IMG/VR virus record: IMGVR_UViG_3300044701_003269
Coordinates: 62,001-126,000 of that record
Strand: one strand, 5' to 3'
DNA length: 64,000 bases
From: a virus
The notes beneath the pieces are model-generated. The model was not told where the DNA came from, made no database searches, and saw only the letters and a program-made list of their open reading frames with translations. Below, piece after piece: positions 16,151 to 24,986 of the stretch (the first letter of the stretch is position 1; the number at the start of each line of letters is the position of its first letter). The position numbers and the translations under genes are program-made.

Positions 16151-16200
16151 AAAACTCTTATATAAGAGTTTCTACGGTCTCTACCAAAATGAGAGGTTGA

Positions 16201-18063
16201 ATGGCAGATCCAAATATAAGAATTAAACGATCTTCGGTTCCCGGGAAAGTTCCATTACCAGGACAACTTCCTTTAGGAGAACTAGCTCTCAATACTTATG
16301 ATGCAGAATTATTTGCTCGTAGAGAACGTTCAGGCATTGGCACCGATATTGTAAGACTTGGTGCAGGCGCAACAGTTACTAATATTTTATATGTCACACA
16401 AGACGGAAGCGACTCCAACACAGGAAAAAAACTTGGAGACGCAAAAAGAACAATCGGAGCAGCACTCACAACAGCAACAACAGGAACAGTTATTAAAGTT
16501 AGTGCTGGATCTTATATAGAAAATAATCCTCTCACAATACCAGAACAAGTATCAATTGTTGGAGATAGTTTAAGAGAAGTATCAGTATCTCCACAGAATG
16601 CAGATCAAGACTTGTTCTATGTCTCAAATGGCAACTATATTGCAGAAATGTCTTATACAGGCACTCTCAATAATGGAAAGGCAATATTTGCATTCAATCC
16701 AGAAGAAATAGGATATTTCGATCAGTCTCCTTACGTCCAGAACTGCACTAATTTCATTCCAAATAGTATTGGAATGAGAATTGATGGACTAAAAGCCATT
16801 GGTCCAACAAAATCAATGGTTGTTGATAGTTATACTCAATACAATCAAGGTGGTATTGGTGTTTCTATTACTAATGAAGGTTACGCACAACTAGTTTCAA
16901 TCTTCACTATCTGCAACGATACAGCAATCTATTGTGGTAGTGGTGCTGCTTGCGACCTTACAAACTCTAACTCATCATTCGGAAACTTTGGTTTAGTTGC
17001 TGATGGTCTTGGACCACTAAAATATACTGGAATCATTACTGCAGCGGCCGCAGAAAATGCATTTGAGTTTGTATTGGACCTAAATGTTCCAACACTGAAC
17101 GTTACAAACGCACTTTATGATAATACTACGGGTCTTACAACAATTACTGTAGATTCCAACCATAATTTTAATGTTGGAATGGGAGTTTCGATTGTTGGAC
17201 TTGGATTTACTTGCCCTTCAGGTCCTGGAATTGTAACATATCCATCTGGCAATAAAGGATATGTTTTTGAAGTACAAGCAACTCCTTCATCAACTTCTTT
17301 TGAGGTTTATGTTGGTGTTTCTACACTACAACATACTTATGATTCTGGTGGAACTGTAAAGATTAATGCAGTTCGTCCTTTTGACGGTCAGGTGATTTAT
17401 TTTGATTCTTTATATTACACAATTGATGGAGTTACCGTAAGTTCTGGTGGAACTGGATATACAGATAATGTTGATATTACTTTTGATGATCCAAGTGAAC
17501 CTTGGGGTATTCCAGCAACTGCTATTGGAGAAGTTAAAGATGGTGTAGTGACTAATGTTGAAATGATTTCAAATGGAAGAGGATATACAACAGCACCAAC
17601 CGTGACATTTGCTTCTCCCGATGTAGGCATAAACACTGCAACCGGAGAGGCACATTTAGTTCCGACTTATTATGTTATTCAAAGTTCAACACCAATTTCT
17701 GCTGGAATTTGTACCATAACTATTACAGATAATGTTCCTTATGCGATTGGGGTTGGTACAACAGTTCCATTCTTTAAGCAAAGTCGTGTATTAGCTTCAG
17801 GCCACTCAGTTGAATATATTGGTTCTGGAACAAATATTGCTGCAGCTCTTCCTCAGAATGGAGGAATACCAATTCAAGATAATGAAACTGTTTCTCGTAA
17901 TGGTGGTCTGGTTGTTTATACTACAACCGATCAGTCTGGTAATTTTAGAATTGGCGATGGTGTTGTTATTAATCAACAAACTGGAACTATTACCGGAACA
18001 TTTTTCTCAAAGAGTTTATTTTCAACCGTGACGCCTTTCATACTCGCACTAGGAGGAGACTAA
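16201..18063 (+). CDS. Beta-helix virion protein, 620 aa
   Basis: The start (IRIKRSSVPGKVPLPGQLPLGELALN) is the fibre-type Mtd_N-like cap, broken here at VPGK. From residue about 60 a pectin-lyase-like beta-helix begins: ILYVTQDGSDSNTG, RTIGAALTTA, GTVIKVSAGSY, NPLTIPEQVSIVGD, a classic single-stranded beta-helix opening. Residues 220-280 (GVSITNEGYAQLVSIFTICND, CDLTNSNSSFG) repeat the domain found in the 1819-aa protein at 4136. The C-terminus (TTTDQSGNFRIGDGVVINQQ, FFSKSLFSTVTPF) is a conserved ending seen in cyanophage fibres. It is probably a tailspike-like or baseplate-attached protein. Confidence 0.87.
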   Translation: MADPNIRIKRSSVPGKVPLPGQLPLGELALNTYDAELFARRERSGIGTDIVRLGAGATVTNILYVTQDGSDSNTGKKLGDAKRTIGAALTTATTGTVIKVSAGSYIENNPLTIPEQVSIVGDSLREVSVSPQNADQDLFYVSNGNYIAEMSYTGTLNNGKAIFAFNPEEIGYFDQSPYVQNCTNFIPNSIGMRIDGLKAIGPTKSMVVDSYTQYNQGGIGVSITNEGYAQLVSIFTICNDTAIYCGSGAACDLTNSNSSFGNFGLVADGLGPLKYTGIITAAAAENAFEFVLDLNVPTLNVTNALYDNTTGLTTITVDSNHNFNVGMGVSIVGLGFTCPSGPGIVTYPSGNKGYVFEVQATPSSTSFEVYVGVSTLQHTYDSGGTVKINAVRPFDGQVIYFDSLYYTIDGVTVSSGGTGYTDNVDITFDDPSEPWGIPATAIGEVKDGVVTNVEMISNGRGYTTAPTVTFASPDVGINTATGEAHLVPTYYVIQSSTPISAGICTITITDNVPYAIGVGTTVPFFKQSRVLASGHSVEYIGSGTNIAAALPQNGGIPIQDNETVSRNGGLVVYTTTDQSGNFRIGDGVVINQQTGTITGTFFSKSLFSTVTPFILALGGD

Positions 18064-18067
18064 TACA

Positions 18068-18397
18068 ATGGCACTAGCACTTAATATATTTAAAACTGTT
18101 ACATCGATTGTTGATACAACTCCAGTTGTGGTTTATACGGCACCAGTTGGTTATACAGGTGTTGTTCTTTTAGCACAAGTAGCAAATACTGGTGTAACTT
18201 CTGAAGACACAACATTCGTCCATCGTAGAAATTCTACGGATACTGAAATATTAAAATCATTTCCAATTGCTTCGCACGATACTGCAAATCTTCTTGTAGG
18301 AAAATTAGTTCTTGAAAGTGGAGACAAATTAGTTTTATCTGGTAGCAATAATACCAATCTTAAGTTTATTGCAAGTATTTTAGAAACACTCAACTAA
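18068..18397 (+). CDS. Small virion protein, 109 aa
   Basis: It begins 4 bp after the 620-aa gene; GGAGGAG in the upstream coding end serves as its ribosome-binding site. The 109-aa beta-rich product (VDTTPVVVYTAPVGYTGVVLLAQVANT ... in parts) has the layout of small phage proteins in which a TAP-G-TGVV strand pair precedes a jelly-roll-like end (ESGDKLVLSGSNN). Proteins at 21824 and 32509 share this general layout. It is probably a decoration or fibre-cap protein; no enzymatic residues seen. Confidence 0.78.
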   Translation: MALALNIFKTVTSIVDTTPVVVYTAPVGYTGVVLLAQVANTGVTSEDTTFVHRRNSTDTEILKSFPIASHDTANLLVGKLVLESGDKLVLSGSNNTNLKFIASILETLN

Positions 18398-18408
18398 TAT
18401 AGAAATCA

Positions 18409-21400
18409 ATGTCTAAGTATACCAGTAATCGTCAAAGAAATTTAAAGATTGGTATTAGTTCTTATACCGATAGTAGTACAGTATTAGAAGTTACTGGTAG
18501 AGTTGGTATTGGTACATCTAATGCTTCTACTAACTTAGATATTAATGGAGACCTGAGAGTTCGTGGAGCACTTTATGATAAGGACAACGAATCGGGTACG
18601 ACAGGGCAAATATTAGTTTCTACTGCTTCTGGTATTGACTGGCAGAATATTGATAGTATTCAAACAATTGAAACTATCATAAACACTTCTCTTACTGGTA
18701 TTAACATAAAAGATGAAGGTGTTGGTATTGGAACAACCTTCACTGCAATTAATTTTATAGGACTCGGAGTAAGTGCATCTGCGAATGGAACAACCGCAGA
18801 TATAACTTTCGAGCAACAGGTAGGTCCTCAAGGTATTCAAGGTACTGAAGGAACTCAGGGCACTCAAGGTATTCAAGGTACTCAAGGTACTCAAGGAATT
18901 CAAGGCAATGAGGGAACTCAGGGCACTCAAGGTATTCAAGGAGTTCAAGGCACTCAAGGTATTCAAGGTACTGAAGGTACTCAGGGTATTGAAGGCCCAG
19001 TAGCAGGTTCTGCATATCAAGTTGTTTATAAAGATGGGTCCAATGTTGCAACAGGATCAACTAATCTGACCTTTAATGGAACTGAGTTAGTCACTTATGA
19101 TTTAACAGTTCTCAATAATACAGATATTAATGGCAATCTGAATGTTGATGGAACTATCACAATTGGTGGTACAACAGCACAATTAAACACTCAACAATTA
19201 ACAGTATCGGACCCAGATATTGTTCTTGGTTTAGGAACTGATTTTTCACCAACAGATATTACCGCAAGTCACGGTGGTATTGCGATTGCATCAACTGAAG
19301 GAACTCCTCTTGTAAGTCTTGCGATTGGTGGCGAAACCAACCCAGACACATATAAGAAAATTATGTGGTTCCGTGGTGGTGATATTGGTGCTGGATATAC
19401 TGATGCTTGGTTATTTAACTATGGAGTTGGTATTGGTTCCACACAAGTTCCAATTGGCGTAAGACTTGCTGCTGGCGGAATGCAAGTTACTGATAGCACC
19501 ATCAGTTCTCCACAACTCAATATCTCTGGCGTTTCTACTTTTGGTGGAGTAATTGAACTTGATGGTGGTTTAAAAGATTTCTATGGAAACACGGGAATAG
19601 GAGGTTCAATTCTTGTTTCTACTGGTACTGGTGTTTCTTGGACCACTCCATTTGCTGCCGGTATCCAGGGTATCCAGGGCACAACAGGTTCTCAAGGTAC
19701 TGAAGGATCTCAGGGTACTCAAGGTATCCAGGGTATTGAAGGATCACAGGGAACTCAAGGTATTCAGGGTATTAAAGGTGAAGATGGTATAATTGGTGTT
19801 AATGGAGCTCAGGGTACTCAAGGTATCCAGGGAATTCAAGGTATTCAGGGAATTCAAGGTTCAACTGGATTAAACGATTGGGAATTAAAAACAAGCACTT
19901 ATACTGCAGTAAGCGGTGACAGATTAATTGCCAATACATCTGGCGGCACTTTTACAATTAATCTTCCATCAAGTCCTTCATTAGGAGATAATGTTGCTAT
20001 TGCTGATGGATCAAACTGGGAAACTACAAATCTAACAGTTAGTAGGAATGGATCAACAATTGAAGGATTGAGTGAAGATTTTACTTTAGATATTACGGGT
20101 ACTGTCGTTCAATTTGTTTATGATGGATCAACTTGGCAGGTTTATGCAAATATTGGAACTCAAGGAACTACAGGAGCACAGGGGACTGCAGGAAGCCAAG
20201 GTATTCAAGGTTTTAGTTTTAATAAAACTATTGATACTTTTACCGCAACTGAGGGCCAAACAACATTTACAGTTAATTATGTTGTTGGATATGTTGATGT
20301 TTATTTGAATGGAGTTCATTTATCAGAATCTGAATTTACGGCAACAAATGGCACATCTATTATTCTTGCTGTAGGAGCTACAGCAGGAGATCTTATAGAT
20401 GTAATTAGTTTTACTGCCGCTGGTCCTCAAGGTACTCAAGGTACTCAAGGTACAACAGGTGCAGGTATTCAAGGTATTCAAGGTATTAAAGGTGAAGATG
20501 GTATAATTGGTGTTAACGGAGCTCAGGGTACTCAAGGTATCCAGGGAATTCAAGGATTTAGTTTTTCTAGACAAGAAACTAGTTTTACAGCAACTGAGGG
20601 GCAAACAACATTTGCAGTTAATTATGTTGTTGGATATGTTGATGTTTATTTGAATGGTATAAGATTAGGTGACGGCGAATACACTGCAACAAATGGAACT
20701 AGTATTGTTCTTACTGTTGGGGCTAGCGATGAGGATATAGTTGATGTAATTTCTTTTGAATCTGCTGGACCTCAAGGTACTCAGGGTACGATAGGTATTC
20801 AAGGTGCAATAGGAGCAGGGGCTCAAGGTATCCAGGGAATTCAAGGAATATCTGGTGCCAACTTTGACAAATCAACAGTAGTATATACAGCAACTGATGG
20901 CCAGACCACATTTGCCGCAACTTATACTGTTGGTTTTGTCGATGTTTATCTAAATGGTATTAGATTATCGCCTTCTCAGTATACCGCAACTAATGGGACT
21001 TCTGTTATTTTATCTGCAGGAGCAAGTTTAGGTGATATTATAGAGTTAGTTACTTACACTGGTGGAACTTTAGGAGCTCAAGGTGCTTCTGGCGTTAGCT
21101 ACGATAAAGCAGTAACTGTATATACTGCAACTGATAGTCAAACAACATTTGCTGTCACTTATACTGTTGGTTTTGTTGATGTCTATTTGAATGGTATAAG
21201 ATTATCACCATCTCAATATACCGCATCTAATGGAACATCAGTCATTTTATCTTCAGGAGCAAGTTTAGGTGATATTTTAGAATTAGTCGCTTACACCGGA
21301 GGAACTTTAGGAGCTCAAGGTATTCAAGGACCTCAAGGAACAACAGGTATCCAAGGTGCTGAAGGTACTCAAGGCACCACTGGAGCACAGGGTACTGAAG

Positions 21401-21792
21401 GTATTCAAGGCATTCAGGGTACTGAAGGTATTCAAGGTACTGAAGGAACTCAAGGAACTCAGGGTACTGAAGGTATTCAAGGCATTCAGGGTACTGAAGG
21501 TATTCAAGGTATTCAAGGCATAATTAGCCCAGTAGCAGGTTCTGCAAATCAAGTTGTTTATAAAGATGGTTCCAATAATTCAACAGGTTCTGATAATTTA
21601 ACTTTTACTGGCACAAATCTTGGAATAGGAACTAATAATCCAATATCAAAACTTACCGTTCAAGGTGACGCAACAATTAGTGGTATTGTTACTGCAAGTG
21701 CTTTTGTTGATGACGGAACAAACCTTCTTACGGAAATCAATACAAAACCATCTACAGGTAAAACTATTGCACTGTCTATTATTTTTGGATGA
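18409..21792 (+). CDS. Collagen-like tail fibre, 1127 aa
   Basis: Several collagen-like segments of Gly-X-Y triplets (mainly GTQ, GIQ, GTE, with very few prolines) lie near 18820-18990, 19660-19860, 20430-20560 and 21310-21520. Between them are four copies of a small domain whose core is VGYVDVYLNG followed by a YTATNGTS strand and a VGA or AGA turn (20215-20425, 20563-20770, 20860-21065, 21105-21305). The fibre recurrent module DIVLGLGTD ... IAIASTEGTPL ... KKIMWFRGGD lies at about residues 265-350. The C-terminus carries LGIGTNNPISKLTVQGD and ends IALSIIFG. It is probably a trimeric triple-helical fibre with interspersed globular knobs. Low proline means hydroxyproline stabilisation is unlikely. 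Confidence 0.9.
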   Translation: MSKYTSNRQRNLKIGISSYTDSSTVLEVTGRVGIGTSNASTNLDINGDLRVRGALYDKDNESGTTGQILVSTASGIDWQNIDSIQTIETIINTSLTGINIKDEGVGIGTTFTAINFIGLGVSASANGTTADITFEQQVGPQGIQGTEGTQGTQGIQGTQGTQGIQGNEGTQGTQGIQGVQGTQGIQGTEGTQGIEGPVAGSAYQVVYKDGSNVATGSTNLTFNGTELVTYDLTVLNNTDINGNLNVDGTITIGGTTAQLNTQQLTVSDPDIVLGLGTDFSPTDITASHGGIAIASTEGTPLVSLAIGGETNPDTYKKIMWFRGGDIGAGYTDAWLFNYGVGIGSTQVPIGVRLAAGGMQVTDSTISSPQLNISGVSTFGGVIELDGGLKDFYGNTGIGGSILVSTGTGVSWTTPFAAGIQGIQGTTGSQGTEGSQGTQGIQGIEGSQGTQGIQGIKGEDGIIGVNGAQGTQGIQGIQGIQGIQGSTGLNDWELKTSTYTAVSGDRLIANTSGGTFTINLPSSPSLGDNVAIADGSNWETTNLTVSRNGSTIEGLSEDFTLDITGTVVQFVYDGSTWQVYANIGTQGTTGAQGTAGSQGIQGFSFNKTIDTFTATEGQTTFTVNYVVGYVDVYLNGVHLSESEFTATNGTSIILAVGATAGDLIDVISFTAAGPQGTQGTQGTTGAGIQGIQGIKGEDGIIGVNGAQGTQGIQGIQGFSFSRQETSFTATEGQTTFAVNYVVGYVDVYLNGIRLGDGEYTATNGTSIVLTVGASDEDIVDVISFESAGPQGTQGTIGIQGAIGAGAQGIQGIQGISGANFDKSTVVYTATDGQTTFAATYTVGFVDVYLNGIRLSPSQYTATNGTSVILSAGASLGDIIELVTYTGGTLGAQGASGVSYDKAVTVYTATDSQTTFAVTYTVGFVDVYLNGIRLSPSQYTASNGTSVILSSGASLGDILELVAYTGGTLGAQGIQGPQGTTGIQGAEGTQGTTGAQGTEGIQGIQGTEGIQGTEGTQGTQGTEGIQGIQGTEGIQGIQGIISPVAGSANQVVYKDGSNNSTGSDNLTFTGTNLGIGTNNPISKLTVQGDATISGIVTASAFVDDGTNLLTEINTKPSTGKTIALSIIFG

Positions 21793-21793
21793 T

Positions 21794-21804
21794 GCTAAAT
21801 AACT
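21794..21804 (+). promoter_or_regulatory. Late-promoter box (GCTAAATAACT)
   Basis: The box lies just after the collagen-like fibre stop. AAGGAG (21808 onward) and the ATG at 21824 follow. Confidence 0.45.
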
Positions 21805-21823
21805 ATCAAGGAGATTTAAACAA

Positions 21824-22192
21824 ATGGCTGCACCCAATATAGTCAATGTAACAAGCGTCTATGGTAAAACTATGGGTGCTGCTTTAGGAGTAACTCTTAC
21901 TACAAATATTTTAACTTGTCCTGCAAATAAAGTTTTAAAGATTAACTCTATCATCGTTGCGAATGTTGATGGAACAAATAATGCTGATGCGAGTGTAACT
22001 TTTTATGATAGTAGTGCAGCAGCAGGATATAGACTTGCAAGTACCGTTACAGTTCCAGCAGATTCTACTTTAGTTGTACTTGGAAAAGATTCACCAATAT
22101 ACCTTGAAGAATCTGATGAAATTCGTGCAGGTGCAAGTGCATCGGGTGATTTAGAAATTATTATTTCTTATGAAGAACTTGATGATGCTTAA
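21824..22192 (+). CDS. Small virion protein, 122 aa
   Basis: A clear AAGGAG ribosome-binding site precedes the ATG. The 122-aa product is a predicted beta-sandwich: TTNILTCPANKVLKINSIIV, DASVTFYDSSAAAGYRLAST, VPADSTLVVLGKDSPIYLEE. The motif of a potential ladder (PADSTLVVL ... YLEESDEIRAGAS) is common in small phage proteins that cap or join fibres. It is related in layout to the proteins at 18068 and 32509. Probably a structural connector. Confidence 0.8.
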   Translation: MAAPNIVNVTSVYGKTMGAALGVTLTTNILTCPANKVLKINSIIVANVDGTNNADASVTFYDSSAAAGYRLASTVTVPADSTLVVLGKDSPIYLEESDEIRAGASASGDLEIIISYEELDDA

Positions 22193-22207
22193 TAGGAGGT
22201 AAGAACA

Positions 22208-23455
22208 ATGCCAAAATGGTTAGGTGGTATATTTGGGAATACGGTTTCTTCTACTGCTGATGGTACTGAAATAAAAGGAGTTTTTAGTTCTAGTGATCGA
22301 TATTATATGAAACGAGAGGGGGGTGCGGCATTTGCGACTTATTCTGTATCTCCTTCTACAACATCACTTAATGAAGGTTCATCGGTTACTTTTACTGTTA
22401 GTACCTTTAACGTTTCTGACGGTACTACTTTATATTGGACTTTAAATACAGTTTCTGGAACCATCAATGCATCTGATTTTACTGGTGGAGCAACTTCTGG
22501 TTCTTTCACTATTACAAGTAGTTCTGGTTCTGTTGTTCTTACGCTAGCAAATGATTCAACCACAGAAGGTTCAGAATCATTCCAATTACAAGTAAGAAAA
22601 GACAGTACTTTGGGAACTGTTGTTGCAACTAGTTCAACAATAACAATCGGAGATACTTCACTAACTACAGTTACAGCAACTGGTGGAACTGTTATTGATA
22701 GTGATGGATTTAGAATTCACGTCTTTACATCTCCAGGTTCCTTTGTAGTTTCTAATGCAGGTCCGGGAACTGTTGAGTATCTTGTGGTTGCTGGAGGTGG
22801 TGGTGGTGGAACTGGAGATGCTGGTGGAAGAAATGGTGGTGGAGGTGGTGCCGGTGGTTTTAGAACTGCTACTGGATTTTCCATAACTGCAACCACATAT
22901 CCTATTACTGTAGGTGGTGGAGGACCAACAGGAGGTTCTGGTGGTGCTGCTCCTAAGGGAAGTCCTTCAATATTTTCAACAATAACTTCTGCTGGAGGTG
23001 GTGGAGGTGCAGGTGGACTTGTAAGCACAAACGTAGCTGCATCTCCTGGTGGTTCTGGTGGTGGTGGTCAGAATGCATCTGGAGGTAATGGAAATGATCC
23101 ACCAGTTTCACCACCACAAGGAAATGCTGGAGGATCTACTGGAAATGCTTGTGGTGGCGGCGGTGCTGGAGGAGTAGGGTCATCTTCTCCTTCAGGTTCT
23201 GGTGGAGTAGGGTCTCCAATCACTTGGTTACCAGCATCTTATGGAACTCCAGGGCCTGCACCAGGTAGATACTTTGCTGGTGGAGGTGGTGGAGGAATTG
23301 CTGGTACTGGAGGTGCCGGTGGTGGAGGTAACAACATAACACCAGGTACAACAAACACTGGCGGTGGTGGCGGTGGTGGAAGAGGTCCTGGAGGAACTCC
23401 TGTCACTGGTGGTTCTGGTGGTTCCGGAATCGTTGTAATCAGATATCCCATATAA
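22208..23455 (+). CDS. Calx-beta-like plus glycine-rich adhesin, 415 aa
   Basis: It has a strong ribosome-binding site (TAGGAGGTAAGAACA). After a short N-terminal part, residues 45-150 form a Calx-beta-like domain: SVSPSTTSLNEGSSVTFTV, INASDFTGG, LTLANDSTTEGSESF, a typical order for that fold. From residue 155 a glycine-rich adhesin domain follows (TGGTVIDSDGFRIHVFTSPG, VEYLVVAGGGGG), ending GGSGGSGIVVIRYPI. The glycine-rich part resembles the polyglycine tip proteins (gp38 type) of T-even phages, in which glycine loops pack as a lattice and carry receptor specificity. It is probably a distal receptor-binding protein. Confidence 0.85.
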   Translation: MPKWLGGIFGNTVSSTADGTEIKGVFSSSDRYYMKREGGAAFATYSVSPSTTSLNEGSSVTFTVSTFNVSDGTTLYWTLNTVSGTINASDFTGGATSGSFTITSSSGSVVLTLANDSTTEGSESFQLQVRKDSTLGTVVATSSTITIGDTSLTTVTATGGTVIDSDGFRIHVFTSPGSFVVSNAGPGTVEYLVVAGGGGGGTGDAGGRNGGGGGAGGFRTATGFSITATTYPITVGGGGPTGGSGGAAPKGSPSIFSTITSAGGGGGAGGLVSTNVAASPGGSGGGGQNASGGNGNDPPVSPPQGNAGGSTGNACGGGGAGGVGSSSPSGSGGVGSPITWLPASYGTPGPAPGRYFAGGGGGGIAGTGGAGGGGNNITPGTTNTGGGGGGGRGPGGTPVTGGSGGSGIVVIRYPI

Positions 23456-23458
23456 AAT

Positions 23459-23470
23459 TTAATAAATACT
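23459..23470 (+). promoter_or_regulatory. Late-promoter box (TTAATAAATACT)
   Basis: A good copy followed by TAGAAAAAAG, 13 bp before the fibre gene at 23484. Confidence 0.65.
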
Positions 23471-23483
23471 TAGAAAAAAGTAA

Positions 23484-24983
23484 ATGGATAAGACCAGACA
23501 ATCTGCAAATCTGGTTTCGGAAAATAATATTTTTTCCGATATCACTAATAACAGAGTTGGTATAGCAACCACAAATCCAACATCAACACTTCAAGTCATC
23601 GGTGATGCAACAATTAGTGGTGTTGTTACTGCATCAAGTTTTGTTGGAAATCTAACTGGTACGGCATCCACAGCAACAGAAGCAGGAACTGCTTATGGAC
23701 TAACTGGAAGTCCTAATATTACTGTTGGAACCGTTACTGGTAACTTAACAGGAACTGCTTCTACAGCAACAGAAGCAGGAACTGCTTATGGACTAACCGG
23801 AAGTCCTAATATTACTGTTGGTATTGTTACTTTATCAAGTGCGGTTGTTAGTGGAAACGTAAGTATCGCAGGAACTCTTACATACGAAGATGTAACGAAT
23901 GTAGATTCGATTGGGATTGTAACAGCTCGTGCTGGTATTGTTCTTGGACCAACAGCAAATACAATTCAGTTAGGAACAGGAACCACGATTAGTTCTCCAA
24001 GTTCTGATACATTTACTGTAAGTACTAATGGTAGTGAGAGAGTTAGGGTTGATTCGAGTGGGAGACTGGGTATTGGCAATACGAGTCCTGATACAAAACT
24101 AGATTTAGATGGCGCGTTCTTCTTGCGGCCAACATCAGAGTCATTCCCGTCTGAAAATGGCGGGGGCCTAAGGATTAGATCGGACACGTCGACTCTTGAA
24201 CTACGGGGATTACAATGGACACCCAGTGTTGTTTATTACGATATAAATTATCAGGGACTGCAGCATTACTGGAGTGTTAACGGTAGTGAGAAAGCGCGCA
24301 TCGACAGTTCCGGAAGATTTGGCTTGGGTACGTCGAGTCCTGGAGCAACTCTTGATGTTTCGGAAACTTCATCGGGCGCAACAGTCACAAGTCTGTTCCT
24401 GCGCAACCCTGCTGCTTTAGCTGCTGGAACTGTTTCTCGTCTTGCAATGACTGCTGTCAATACAGGCAGTCGATTTGCATATATAGATGCTGGAGTCACT
24501 GGAGCATCCGATAACGGGCATTATTTAGCCTTTGGAACCAACCCTGCTGGGGGTGCCCCGACAGAAAAAGCCCGAATATCATCATCAGGTGGTTTCTCAG
24601 TAGGAACCACAGCAAACCCTGGAGCAGGAGCAATCTATGCAACAGGAGACATCACTGCATTCTATTCATCAGACATCAGATTAAAGAAAGATATTGAACC
24701 AATCTCAGAACCCATCAAAAAACTGATGGAGATTTCTGGTGTTACTTATAAGTGGAATGAAGAATATCTGAAAGATAAGGATGTTGATGGATACTTTGTA
24801 AGAGAAACTGAAGTTGGTGTGATTGCACAAGATGTTGAGAAAGTTCTCCCAGAAGTTGTTGCAACTCGTGAGAATGGATATAAGGCAGTTAGATATGAGA
24901 AACTGGTTGCTCTTCTGATTGAAGCAGTTAAAGATCAACAAAAACAAATCGACGAACTGAAAGCAAGATTAGAGGAGGTTTGA
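23484..24983 (+). CDS. Tail fibre with S74 self-cleaving chaperone, 499 aa
   Basis: The N-terminus (TRQSANLVSENNIFSDI) is shared with fibre genes at 30692 and 43088 and is probably the attachment segment. The shaft has GIATTNPTSTLQVIGD and two near-identical units around NLTGTASTATEAGTAYGL. The C-terminal 105 residues form an intramolecular chaperone of peptidase S74 type: Ser396 in SSDIRLKKDI is the expected cleavage serine with Lys401/402, followed by GVIAQDVEKVLPEVV and a terminal coiled coil (KDQQKQIDELKARLEE). Such domains drive trimer folding and then cut themselves off. Codon use in about 24100-24620 is visibly GC-richer than in neighbours, suggesting the distal shaft was acquired by recombination. 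Confidence 0.92.
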   Translation: MDKTRQSANLVSENNIFSDITNNRVGIATTNPTSTLQVIGDATISGVVTASSFVGNLTGTASTATEAGTAYGLTGSPNITVGTVTGNLTGTASTATEAGTAYGLTGSPNITVGIVTLSSAVVSGNVSIAGTLTYEDVTNVDSIGIVTARAGIVLGPTANTIQLGTGTTISSPSSDTFTVSTNGSERVRVDSSGRLGIGNTSPDTKLDLDGAFFLRPTSESFPSENGGGLRIRSDTSTLELRGLQWTPSVVYYDINYQGLQHYWSVNGSEKARIDSSGRFGLGTSSPGATLDVSETSSGATVTSLFLRNPAALAAGTVSRLAMTAVNTGSRFAYIDAGVTGASDNGHYLAFGTNPAGGAPTEKARISSSGGFSVGTTANPGAGAIYATGDITAFYSSDIRLKKDIEPISEPIKKLMEISGVTYKWNEEYLKDKDVDGYFVRETEVGVIAQDVEKVLPEVVATRENGYKAVRYEKLVALLIEAVKDQQKQIDELKARLEEV

Positions 24984-24986
24984 TAA

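Noticed and set aside
16152-16171. 20-bp perfect palindrome AAACTCTTATATAAGAGTTT as a terminator
   Set aside because: It lacks a T-run and sits between a late box and a start codon. It may be a leader hairpin or nothing; kept only as a note in the promoter entry.
18820-18990. CRISPR-like regular repeats
   Set aside because: The repeats are 9-bp multiples in frame encoding Gly-X-Y triplets; there are no spacers or palindromic repeat units.
18613-21552. Minus-strand frames rich in Leu, Ser, Thr or Tyr in the collagen-like fibre
   Set aside because: They are antisense shadows of repeated GTQ/GIQ codons; no start signals or promoters.
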